Positions 16,255-24,030 of a stretch of 64,000 nt of DNA are shown here, one piece after another. The stretch is from contig OZ250185.1 of assembly GCA_965238265.1 (NCBI GenBank), forward strand, positions 2,356,001 through 2,420,000. Reading direction: 5' to 3'. The notes beneath the pieces were generated by a model. It was given only the letters and a program-made list of their open reading frames with translations. It ran no database searches and was not told the origin of the DNA. Position 1 is the first letter of the stretch, and every line of letters begins with the position of its first letter. The translations under genes and the position numbers were made by a program. This stretch comes from JAJDUF01 sp965238265. Its GTDB lineage: Bacteria > Chloroflexota > UBA11872 > UBA12225 > JAJDUF01.

Positions 16255-18516
16255 ATGGCTTTGCAGGCAACGCAGGTATCGTGTGAGGTCGCCGGTCGCA
16301 CCCTGACGATTGAAACCGGAAAGCTCGCGGAACAAGCCGGGGGCGCCGTTACCGTGCGTTACGGTGACACCCTCATCTTAGCGACGGCCACCGCCTCGAA
16401 AGAGCCGCGCGAGGGGACAGACTTTTTCCCGCTGACGGTCGACTACGAGCAGCGGCATTACGCTTCCGGCAAAATTCCGGGCGGGTATCCGCGCCGCGAG
16501 GGGCGGCCGAGTGACGATGTCATCCTCATGTGCCGCCTCACCGACCGGCCGCTCCGTCCGCTGTTCCCCAAGGGCTTCCGCAACGACGTGCAGATCATCG
16601 TCTATGTGCTCTCGGCCGACCTCGAAAACCCGCCCGACACTCTGGGCATCATCGGCGCCTCGACCGCGCTCATGATCTCCGATATTCCCTTTGCCGGCCC
16701 GGTTGCCGCGGTACGGATGGGCTACATAGACGGCGAGGTCGTCGCCAATCCCCTCATGACCGCAGTGGACGAGCAGAGCAAGCTGGACCTCGTCGTAGCC
16801 GGCACGGCCGACGCCATTATGATGGTCGAGGCCGGGGCAAACGAAGTCTCCGAGGCGGTCATCCTGGAAGCGCTCGAAGCAGCGCAGCAGGTCATCAAGG
16901 ATATTGTGGCCATCCAGGAGCAGCTTGCCGAGAAGGTGGGGAAGACCAAGCAGCAGTTCGAGCCGCCCACGATTGACCCGGATGTCCAGGAGGCAGTCAC
17001 CACGGAGCTTCAGGATCGTCTGGAAGCCGTCCTGAACCAAGCGGATGAGACCTCGCGCGAAGCTGGGCTGGAACAGCTGTCCCAAGAGGTCGTCGGCAAG
17101 CTCGAACCGCAATACCCCGCCGAGCAGATCGTGAGCTGTGTCGAGCAGAGCATTAAGGCAGCGGTCCGTGCCCAGATCATCGAACAAGACATCCGCCCGG
17201 ATGGGCGTGATTCGCAGACGATTCGACCGATCTCCATCGAGGTGGGCACGCTGCCACGGACGCACGGCTCCGCGGTCTTCACCCGTGGGCAGACGCAAGC
17301 GCTGTCCGTGGTCACCCTAGGCTCACCTGGCGACGCCCAACGCCTGGACGGGCTGGCCTGGGAAGATGTGATCAAGCGCTACATGCACCACTACTTCTTC
17401 CCACCGTTCTCGACGGGCGAAGCCCGCTTCCTGCGCGGCCCCAGCCGTCGCGACATCGGCCACGGTCGTCTGGCCGAGCGAGCGATCATCCCCATGCTGC
17501 CCTCCGAGGAGGAGTTTGGCTATACCATTCGCGTCGTCTCGGAAATCCTCTCCTCCAACGGCTCCACCTCGATGGCCTCCGTCTGCGGCAGCTCACTGTC
17601 CCTACTGGACGCCGGGGTGCCGCTCAAGCAGCCGGTAGCCGGCGTAGCGATGGGCCTCGTGCTCGGCGAGGACGGCCAATACAAGGTGCTGACCGACATT
17701 CAGGGCATGGAGGATTTCCTCGGTGACATGGACTTCAAGGTTGCCGGGACCACCGCCGGGATCACCGCCCTCCAGATGGACATCAAGGTCACGGGCATTA
17801 CGACCGAGATCATGCGCGAGGCGCTGGCACAAGCGCGCGAGGGGCGCCTGTTCATCCTGGAGAAGATGCAGGACGCCCTGCCGGAGCCGCGGTCGGAGCT
17901 TAGTTCCTATGCACCACGGATGATTACGGTCACCATCAACCCGGAGAAGATCGGGGCGGTCATCGGCCCTGGTGGCAAGACGATCCGTGGTCTGGAAGCG
18001 CAGACCGGCGCCGACATCAACATAGACAACAACGGCCTCATCAGCATTCTCTCGCCCGCTGCCGAGGGCGCCGAGAAGGCCGAAGCGCTGATCCGCGAAA
18101 TGACGGAGGAGGTCGAGGTCGGCCGGATTTACCTGGGCAAGATCGCCCGCCTGATGAACTTCGGCGCGTTCGCCGCGCTGCCGGTCGGCACCGACGGCCT
18201 GATCCCGCTGGAGGAGCTTGCCGAGCATCCGGTCAGCCGGGCCGAGGAAGTGGTAGAAATCGGCGACGAAGTGATGGTCATGGTCAGCGAGATCGACTCG
18301 CAGGGCCGCGTGAACCTCTCCCGCCGGGCCGTCGTCGAAGGAGGCACCCCGCAGGACGTGCTGCAGCGGAAGTCCCAGCGCGCACGGCAAGGCGGGCCGG
18401 GGGGGCCGGGCAGACCGCGGCCGCGTGGCGGTGCGACCCCGGCGACGGCCTACGGGAGCCGCCGCTATGGCAGCGATCAGCCCACGCGGCCCACCGGCGT
18501 GCGACGACGACGTTAG
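16255..18516 (+). CDS. pnp: Polyribonucleotide nucleotidyltransferase
   Basis: 753 residues from the ATG at 16255, behind GGGAGGAG. Two RNase PH domains (about 10-230 and 315-545, the second with FRGPSRRDIGHG-like FLRGPSRRDIGHGRLAERAI), a linking helical domain, a KH domain (IGAVIGPGGKTIRGLEAQTG, about 565-600) and an S1 domain (VGRIYLGKIARLMNFGAFAA, about 620-690). The enzyme degrades RNA by phosphorolysis and adds tails in reverse. The Arg/Gly/Pro-rich tail is extra to the core. Confidence 0.97.
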   Translation: MALQATQVSCEVAGRTLTIETGKLAEQAGGAVTVRYGDTLILATATASKEPREGTDFFPLTVDYEQRHYASGKIPGGYPRREGRPSDDVILMCRLTDRPLRPLFPKGFRNDVQIIVYVLSADLENPPDTLGIIGASTALMISDIPFAGPVAAVRMGYIDGEVVANPLMTAVDEQSKLDLVVAGTADAIMMVEAGANEVSEAVILEALEAAQQVIKDIVAIQEQLAEKVGKTKQQFEPPTIDPDVQEAVTTELQDRLEAVLNQADETSREAGLEQLSQEVVGKLEPQYPAEQIVSCVEQSIKAAVRAQIIEQDIRPDGRDSQTIRPISIEVGTLPRTHGSAVFTRGQTQALSVVTLGSPGDAQRLDGLAWEDVIKRYMHHYFFPPFSTGEARFLRGPSRRDIGHGRLAERAIIPMLPSEEEFGYTIRVVSEILSSNGSTSMASVCGSSLSLLDAGVPLKQPVAGVAMGLVLGEDGQYKVLTDIQGMEDFLGDMDFKVAGTTAGITALQMDIKVTGITTEIMREALAQAREGRLFILEKMQDALPEPRSELSSYAPRMITVTINPEKIGAVIGPGGKTIRGLEAQTGADINIDNNGLISILSPAAEGAEKAEALIREMTEEVEVGRIYLGKIARLMNFGAFAALPVGTDGLIPLEELAEHPVSRAEEVVEIGDEVMVMVSEIDSQGRVNLSRRAVVEGGTPQDVLQRKSQRARQGGPGGPGRPRPRGGATPATAYGSRRYGSDQPTRPTGVRRRR

Positions 18517-18544
18517 CAAGATAGTGGTCAGTGGCTAGGTTGTG

Positions 18545-18622
18545 TTGACGTTGCCCGGTCATTGGTGACGTTGCCCGGTCATTCCCGCGCAAGCGCGTCA
18601 TTCCCGCGAAAGCGGGAATCTA
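18545..18622. repeat. REP-like palindromes with a tandem 18-bp unit
   Basis: TGACGTTGCCCGGTCATT occurs at 18545-18562 and again at 18566-18583, followed by CATTCCCGCGAAAGCGGGAA, a palindrome seen at several spacers (11594, 39375, 49336). A related TGACGTTACCCGGTCATT is at 20517. Confidence 0.6.
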
Positions 18623-18656
18623 ATGCCGAAGTAAGGGGATGAAGGGATAGACAATC

Positions 18657-19457
18657 ATGGCAGCAGACCCGATTCGTGTCGTGTTGGCTGGCTACGGTCA
18701 CTTGGGCCGCGAGCTGGCCGCCGGCATCGAGCAGGACGCCGGGTTTGCGGTCGTCGGCGTGACCCGGCGCAGCATTGACTCCCCCACCATCACGCTGCCG
18801 TCGGGACGCAGCGTGCCCCTCTCGGCCGATCTCGCCACGCTGCTCACCGAGATGCAGGCGCACGTGCTGCTCGACGCGACGACAGCCGAAGCGGCCGCGG
18901 AGAACGCGCGCATCGCGCTGACCCACGGCGTACCCCCGGTCATCGCCACGACCGGACTGTCGCCCGCAGCCATCGAGACAATCGAGCGGCTCTGCGCCGA
19001 ACGGGGGTTGGGCGCCGCCATTGTGCCCAATTTCGCCCTCGGCGCAGCGGTGCTCCTCCACCTCGCCCGCGTTGCTGCCCAGCACTTCGACTGGGCCGAG
19101 ATCATCGAGTTGCATCACGACAAAAAGGCCGATGCCCCCTCGGGTACGTCGCTGCACATCGCCCGCGAGATGGTTGCCTCACGGGGCCAAGACTTCCAGC
19201 GCGCCGAGACGGCCAAGTTCACGCTCGCAGACGTGCGGGCCGGCCAGCAAGGTGGCGTCGGCATTCACAGCGTCCGGCTACCGGGGTTCGTGGCCCACCA
19301 AGAGGTGATCTTTGGCGGCCTCGGCCAGACGCTAACGTTGCGGCACGACTCCACGAGCCGCGAATCGTTCCTGCCCGGCGCCCTGGCCTCCCTCCGCTAC
19401 GTGCTCACCAGCACCGGCGTCACGGTAGGATTGGACAAGGTACTCGGTCTGGAGTAG
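18657..19457 (+). CDS. dapB: 4-hydroxy-tetrahydrodipicolinate reductase
   Basis: 266 residues. The Rossmann NAD(P) loop is RVVLAGYGHLGRELAAGI at the N-terminus; the family signature ELHHDKKADAPSGTSLHIA carries the catalytic His and Lys. It reduces the dapA product in the lysine/diaminopimelate pathway in the cytoplasm. dapA follows on the same strand with 143 bp between. Start ATG at 18657 has AGGGGATGAAGGG upstream. Confidence 0.96.
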   Translation: MAADPIRVVLAGYGHLGRELAAGIEQDAGFAVVGVTRRSIDSPTITLPSGRSVPLSADLATLLTEMQAHVLLDATTAEAAAENARIALTHGVPPVIATTGLSPAAIETIERLCAERGLGAAIVPNFALGAAVLLHLARVAAQHFDWAEIIELHHDKKADAPSGTSLHIAREMVASRGQDFQRAETAKFTLADVRAGQQGGVGIHSVRLPGFVAHQEVIFGGLGQTLTLRHDSTSRESFLPGALASLRYVLTSTGVTVGLDKVLGLE

Positions 19458-19498
19458 CGTAGTAGCAGCACAGCACAGCCCCCGACCGCCTTCAGCCC

Positions 19499-19537
19499 GA
19501 CTCCCCTTCCCTCCAGGGAAGGGGCCGGGGGTTAGGT
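19499..19537 (+). repeat. Dispersed repeat family A, copy 1
   Basis: Unit of about 39 bp: an inner palindrome CCCCTTCCCTCCAGGGAAGG followed by a CCGGGGGTTAGGT tail. Further copies: 22900-22939, 22998-23034, 38222-38261, 42173-42212 and a double copy at 62189-62242. Confidence 0.75.
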
Positions 19538-19600
19538 TCCTTTCGTCACTCCGGCTTGCGCCGGAGTCCACACGAGGCGCAGATGCAGGAGGTAGAGACC

Positions 19601-20509
19601 ATGACCGGTTCAGCAGACGATTTTGGACGGCTCATCACCGCGATGGTGACTCCTTTCGATGAGCACGAGGCGCTCGATTATCAGCAGGCCGGGCGGCTGG
19701 CAAAGCGGCTGGTCAAGAACGGCACCGACTCCATTGTCGTCTCCGGCACCACCGGCGAATCACCGACCCTCAGCACGGAGGAGAAGATCAGGCTCTTCCG
19801 CACCGTCCGGGATGCCGTCGCCGGTCAAGCCAAGGTCATCGGTGGGACGACCAACTACAACACCCGCGAGAGCATCGAGCTGACCGAGGAAGCGGCCGCC
19901 TACGTGGACGGCTACCTGCTCGTCGTGCCCTACTACAACAACCCGCCGCAGGAAGGGCTGTACCGGCACTTCCGGGCCATTGCCGAGTCGACCGACCAGC
20001 CGTGCATTCTCTACAACGTCCCCACGCGCACCGTCCGCAACATGGAAGCGGATACGGTGGTGCGGCTCTCCGAGGTGCCCAACATCGTCGGCGTGAAAGA
20101 AGCGTCCGGAGACTACGAGCAGATCGCCAACATCATCAGCGGCACACCCGGGGACTTCCGCGTGTGGAGCGGGAACGACCAAGATACCTTCAGCATCATA
20201 TGCCTGGGCGGCTACGGCGTCGTGTCGGTCGCCAGCCACGTCACCGGCCGCCTCATCAAGCAGATGATCGAGGCGACGGCCAGCGGTGATACCGCCGAGG
20301 GCGCCCGCCTGCACCACCACCTGCTACCCCTCGCCAAGGCGCTCTTCCCGCCCGTCTCGCCGGTCGCTTCCCCATCCGCGATCAAGTCCGCTCTCAACCT
20401 GTCCGGCTTCAACGTCGGCGGTCTCCGCCTCCCGCTCATCGAGCTACCGGCCGAGGCACAAGCCTCCCTCAAGACCCTCCTCGACGACTACGCCCTCGAC
20501 GAGGACTAG
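19601..20509 (+). CDS. dapA: 4-hydroxy-tetrahydrodipicolinate synthase
   Basis: 302 residues from the ATG at 19601 with AGGAGG 8 nt upstream. A TIM-barrel aldolase: GTTGESPTLSTEEK binds pyruvate, PTRTVRNME supplies the YNVPTRT loop, and the Schiff-base lysine is in VGVKEASGDYEQI. It condenses pyruvate with aspartate semialdehyde, first step of the diaminopimelate branch. Its last 13 codons recur in the next gene (see 20779-21174). Confidence 0.96.
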   Translation: MTGSADDFGRLITAMVTPFDEHEALDYQQAGRLAKRLVKNGTDSIVVSGTTGESPTLSTEEKIRLFRTVRDAVAGQAKVIGGTTNYNTRESIELTEEAAAYVDGYLLVVPYYNNPPQEGLYRHFRAIAESTDQPCILYNVPTRTVRNMEADTVVRLSEVPNIVGVKEASGDYEQIANIISGTPGDFRVWSGNDQDTFSIICLGGYGVVSVASHVTGRLIKQMIEATASGDTAEGARLHHHLLPLAKALFPPVSPVASPSAIKSALNLSGFNVGGLRLPLIELPAEAQASLKTLLDDYALDED

Positions 20510-20778
20510 GCCCTGCTGACGTTACCCGGTCATTCCCGCCCACGCGGGCATCCCACCGTGCCGCCACCCGTAGGGGCGTCCCTTGTGGGCGCCCTCGCCT
20601 CTCCCCCGCCGCCTCGTCACTGCGGCGGAAGCCGCAGTCCAGGCCCCGTCCGCTAGATTGAGGCACTCGGTCTAGCTGAAGAAACAAAGCCGGCCGAGGC
20701 GAGAATCTGATAGGCTAAGATTCCCGATGCTTTGCCGTTGCGCCGTGTAGAGCCACACCAGAGAGGACGGTGATATCC

Positions 20779-21174
20779 ATGGACCAAGACCTTCTGCGTA
20801 CCAACATTGACCAATTGGAAGAGGTGATCCAAAACCTCACCGAGGCGCAAGCCTCCCTCAAGACGCTCCTCGACGACACCGGCACGGAAATGGACATGAG
20901 GGAATTCCTACACAGGTTTTCGATGGAGTTGCGAGCACATGGAGTTAATCCAGCAATGCTTCAGCGCCAGCATGTTCCTCCCCTCATCAAGTTCATGAGG
21001 AAGCAAGGAATAACACGATTGGTATCCGGCGGACAGGCCAGACGGGGTTGGTTCCTAGCGTCGGATGGTGAGTTCAAGAACCCTTTTGCCCACGGACTTA
21101 TTAAGGAGGGGAACATCAAGGACTTGGACCACCTAGGTCGTGTTTTCGAGGGCCAAAATGGATACATCCAGTAG
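20779..21174 (+). CDS. Hypothetical protein with a dapA-derived segment
   Basis: 131 residues from the ATG at 20779 (GAGAGGA upstream). Residues 21-33 read TEAQASLKTLLDD, matching the dapA C-terminus in frame; the DNA 20840-20877 matches 20451-20488 at 36 of 38 bases. The remainder (MREFLHRFSMELRAHGVN, then a GWFLASDGEFKNPF motif) is not recognised. Its second half is less GC-rich than its neighbours, suggesting acquired DNA joined to a local dapA fragment. Confidence 0.55.
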   Translation: MDQDLLRTNIDQLEEVIQNLTEAQASLKTLLDDTGTEMDMREFLHRFSMELRAHGVNPAMLQRQHVPPLIKFMRKQGITRLVSGGQARRGWFLASDGEFKNPFAHGLIKEGNIKDLDHLGRVFEGQNGYIQ

Positions 21175-22213
21175 TGCTCGGTCTGGCTGAAGCGATCCGT
21201 CTCCCGTCATTCCCGCCTCGTCACTGCGGCGGAAGCCGCAGTCCAGGGTCCCCACTGCATTGCCGCTTGCGCCGCAACGACGGTGCCGAATCCTGCCGCC
21301 GGACTGCCCCACAGCGATGACACGGCCCGGCCGCCGCCACACTCCCCCTCTCTACATGGTGGAGAGGGGGCCGGGGGCCGGGGGGTGAGGCCGCCCCCCC
21401 ATCCTGTCCATCCTGTCCATCCATGTAAATACCCCCCGTTGTCTTTCCCCCACCCCCGGCCGATATGCCCCCACCGTTGGGATGTGGCAGATGCAAGACC
21501 ATCCTGGAGCACCGGGCACCGCCCGGCAGGGAAGCACACGTACCATCGTGTCAACTAACCGCGGTGGCAAAGCCACCCAGCCGAGGGCACCGGGTCATGA
21601 GCGACCCCTCACCGCGCAGCGTGCGGCGAGGCATGGCCGACTGAGTGCCGACTCAGGGGCACCGGGTGCTGACGTACCCCTGGCCACCACGGCCGGGGCG
21701 CCGGGTCAGCACTGTCTGAGTGCCGCCTTGCGAGCACCGGGTCATGGCCGATTTCCCACCGCGCAGCGTGCGGCGGGGCATGACCGTCTGAGTGCCGCGC
21801 CTATCGCCACCGCGCCCTTGCCGGCCCGCGTGCGCCGGCTGCTCCCGGTAATCTTGCCCCGCGTCCCTGCCACTCCCAACACTCTGACCTACTCGCACTC
21901 CCGCTCCACCACCCATCAAGTGCATCCTGCCACCCAAGTTCCGCCCCGCCCGCGGTCTTGCTCCACCGCGGACACGGGCTTCCCCCTACGCCACCACTCC
22001 CGCGCCCCGCCCGCGGCCGCCATTCCCCTTCCCTGCCAGGGAGGTAGCCAGAGGATAGGTCCGCCCCCCGTCATTCCCGCGTGCCCCTACTCTGTGCTCT
22101 CTGTGTGCTCTGTGGCAAAAGAGCCTTCCGAGAGGGCCCGATGTGAGGCGCCCACCATCCCGTCTGCGTTCTACTGGTGAACCCTCCGAGCGAGGGCGAG
22201 CCGAGGTAGGCGC
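21175..22213. other. Repeat-rich spacer of about 1 kb
   Basis: No credible gene. Contains a GTCACTGCGGCGGAAGCCGC palindrome (21222), a GGGGGCCGGGGGGTGAGGCC unit (21372), CCATCCTGTCCATCCTGTCC, the tandem array at 21587-21796, a degenerate family A copy (22024-22062) and a family D copy (22090-22116). A long open frame across it is repeat-derived. Confidence 0.6.
21587..21796. repeat. Three degenerate tandem units of 72-75 bp
   Basis: Units begin GCACCGGGT at 21587, 21659 and 21734 and end CTGAGTGCCG. Units 1 and 3 share CACCGCGCAGCGTGCGGCG almost exactly; unit 2 is diverged. Not a CRISPR array: units are contiguous and have no constant spacer size. Confidence 0.65.
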
Positions 22214-22861
22214 ATGACCACGGAAGAGAAGCTCCAACAGCTTGAAGCAATCAGCGCAGAAGTCGCCGCGTGCGTGCAATGCCCGCTGCACCAGGGACGC
22301 ACGCACACCGTACCCGGTGAGGGCAACCCCAACAGCCCCTTGCTGTTCATCGGCGAAGCCCCCGGCTTCCACGAAGATCAGCAAGGCCGGCCGTTCGTCG
22401 GCGCCGCCGGTCAGTTTCTCGAAAGCCTGCTCCGGTCCATCGGCGTGAGCCGGCAGCAAGTCTTCATCGCCAATGTCGTCAAATGTCGCCCGCCCGACAA
22501 CCGCGACCCGGAAGCCGACGAGATCGGCGCCTGCAATACCTACCTCGACCGCCAGATCACCGCCATAGACCCCTTGGTGATCGTGACGCTGGGGCGGTAC
22601 TCGCTCAATAAGTTCCTCCCCGGCCAGCGCATCAGCCGTATTCACGGCCAGCCACGGCGGGTCGGCGGCCGCACCGTCATGCCGATGTATCACCCCGCAG
22701 CCGCCCTCCACCGCGGCTCCTTACGGCGCGAGATCGAGGCCGATTTCGCCAAAATCCCCGAGGTCGTCCGCGCTGCCCGGCAGAGTGCGACAGAGCAGCC
22801 GGCCGAGCCGGAGGCGGACATAGACCCCACGCCGCCCCCCGAACAGCTCTCGCTGCTCTAG
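22214..22861 (+). CDS. Family 4 uracil-DNA glycosylase
   Basis: 215 residues. Signature motifs: LLFIGEAPGFHEDQQGRPFV (motif 1) and MYHPAAALHR (motif 2). Cysteines fitting the 4Fe-4S cluster are C-x2-C in AACVQCPLH, then VVKCRPP and IGACNTYL. Members remove uracil from DNA, including in thermophiles. The acidic Pro-rich C-terminal tail is extra. It stands next to two more DNA-repair genes, mutM and polA, on the opposite strand. Confidence 0.93.
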   Translation: MTTEEKLQQLEAISAEVAACVQCPLHQGRTHTVPGEGNPNSPLLFIGEAPGFHEDQQGRPFVGAAGQFLESLLRSIGVSRQQVFIANVVKCRPPDNRDPEADEIGACNTYLDRQITAIDPLVIVTLGRYSLNKFLPGQRISRIHGQPRRVGGRTVMPMYHPAAALHRGSLRREIEADFAKIPEVVRAARQSATEQPAEPEADIDPTPPPEQLSLL

Positions 22862-22899
22862 CCCTCAGCTATCAGCCTGCCTCCCGGACAGCGGTTTGG

Positions 22900-22939
22900 A
22901 CCTAACCCCCGGCCCCCTCCCTGCCAGGGAAGGGGAGTC
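22900..22939 (-). repeat. Dispersed repeat family A, copy 2
   Basis: Inverted copy of the unit at 19499-19537, ending in AGGGAAGGGGAGTC. Confidence 0.7.
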
Positions 22940-22994
22940 CGCACAGCGACCGGCCGCTGCTCCTTTCCAGGGAAAGCAATCCGCACGGCGACCT

Positions 22995-23948
22995 CTAGCC
23001 CCTTCCCTTCAGGGAGGGGGTTGGGGATAGGTCCTCGGCGGCCGACGACTCCGTGAGGTACGGCGCATCCAGCTCGGCAACTCGCCGCGTGCGCGTCGCG
23101 GCAGTCGCCGGCGCCAACGGGTCGAGTGGCTGACAGACCGGGCACAGGTGCGTGCCCCGGCCGGCGACCCGCAGCTTCTCGATCTCGCTACCACACACGT
23201 AGCACGACTCGTCTTTCCGATCATAGACCAGGAGCAGCTCCTTGTGGCCGCCCCGCACCCCCCAACCGTCGCGGTAGGAGCGGAACGTCGTGCCCCGGTT
23301 GTTGATCGCCACCGTCAGCGCCCCGCGGCAGGCCTCGTACAGTCGCGCAGTCTCTCGCTCATTCAGCTCGGCGGCGCTACGGAGCGGATGCAGGCCGGCG
23401 CGAAAGAGGGCCTCGTCCACGTAGATGTTGCCGAGGCCGGCGAGGAAACGTTGGTCCAGCAGCAGCGCCTTGAGGCGCGTGCGCCGGTGAGCCAGGCGCT
23501 CGCGGAAGGCCGCCAGCGTCAGACGGTCGCCCAGCGGCTCCGGCCCGACGTTGGCCAGCACCTCGGCCAGCTGACCGGCGCCGGTCAGCACGTAGAGCCG
23601 GCCGAACTTCCGCATGTCCACGAAACGCAGCGCGGTCCCGTCATCCAGCAGCAGGCAAGCGCGCAGATGCACCGGCTCCGGGCTATCCGCCGCCACCACA
23701 CCCAGACGCCCCGACATCCGCAGGTGAATGACCAGGATGGCGCCGCTCTGCAAGTCGAATAGCAGGTACTTGCCCCGCCGCCGTAGGCCGGTGATGCGCT
23801 GGCCCACCAGCAGCGCCTCGGCCGCGGCGCGGGTCGCAGGACGATCCAAGGTGCGCGGCCAGCGCAGCTCCAGCCCGACGATCCGGCGCCCGACAAGCTC
23901 CGGCTCCAGGTCGCGGCGGATCGTTTCTACTTCAGGAAGCTCAGGCAT
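22995..23948 (-). CDS. mutM: Formamidopyrimidine-DNA glycosylase
   Basis: 317 residues. The N-terminal PELPEVETIRRDL holds the catalytic proline; KALLLDQRFLAGLGNIYVDE is the helix-two-turn-helix; the C-terminal zinc finger is CYVCGSEIEK and THLCPVCQ. It excises oxidised purines. Family members stop soon after the zinc finger, but here about 45 residues follow, the last dozen (DLSPTPSLKGRG) encoded by repeat family A. The tail is probably disordered. Confidence 0.95.
   Translation of the reverse strand: MPELPEVETIRRDLEPELVGRRIVGLELRWPRTLDRPATRAAAEALLVGQRITGLRRRGKYLLFDLQSGAILVIHLRMSGRLGVVAADSPEPVHLRACLLLDDGTALRFVDMRKFGRLYVLTGAGQLAEVLANVGPEPLGDRLTLAAFRERLAHRRTRLKALLLDQRFLAGLGNIYVDEALFRAGLHPLRSAAELNERETARLYEACRGALTVAINNRGTTFRSYRDGWGVRGGHKELLLVYDRKDESCYVCGSEIEKLRVAGRGTHLCPVCQPLDPLAPATAATRTRRVAELDAPYLTESSAAEDLSPTPSLKGRG
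22998..23034 (+). repeat. Dispersed repeat family A, copy 3, overlapping mutM end
   Basis: AGCCCCTTCCCTTCAGGGAG followed by a GGTTGGGGATAGGTCC tail; it encodes the last dozen residues of mutM on the minus strand. Confidence 0.65.
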
Positions 23949-23957
23949 AAGCCCTCA

Positions 23958-24030
23958 AGCCACAGAGATCACGGCGTTCACCCAGAGAACAGTGCGCGCT
24001 ACCATCCACTCTCTGTGCTCTCTGTGGCTA
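23958..24030. repeat. Dispersed repeat family D pair between mutM and polA
   Basis: AGCCACAGAGA (23958-23968) and TCTCTGTGGCT (about 24019-24029) face each other. The right arm with CTCTGTGCTCTCTGTGG encodes the last residues of polA. Other copies: 22090, 34309, 36796, 37433. Confidence 0.7.

Noticed and set aside
21587..21796. Possible CRISPR array
   Set aside because: Units are adjoining, 72-75 bp and degenerate along their whole length; there are no identical short repeats with unique spacers.
21482..22180. 232-codon open frame in the repeat-rich spacer
   Set aside because: It is made of tandem and dispersed repeats, low in complexity and rich in Pro, Arg and Ala with no start signal.
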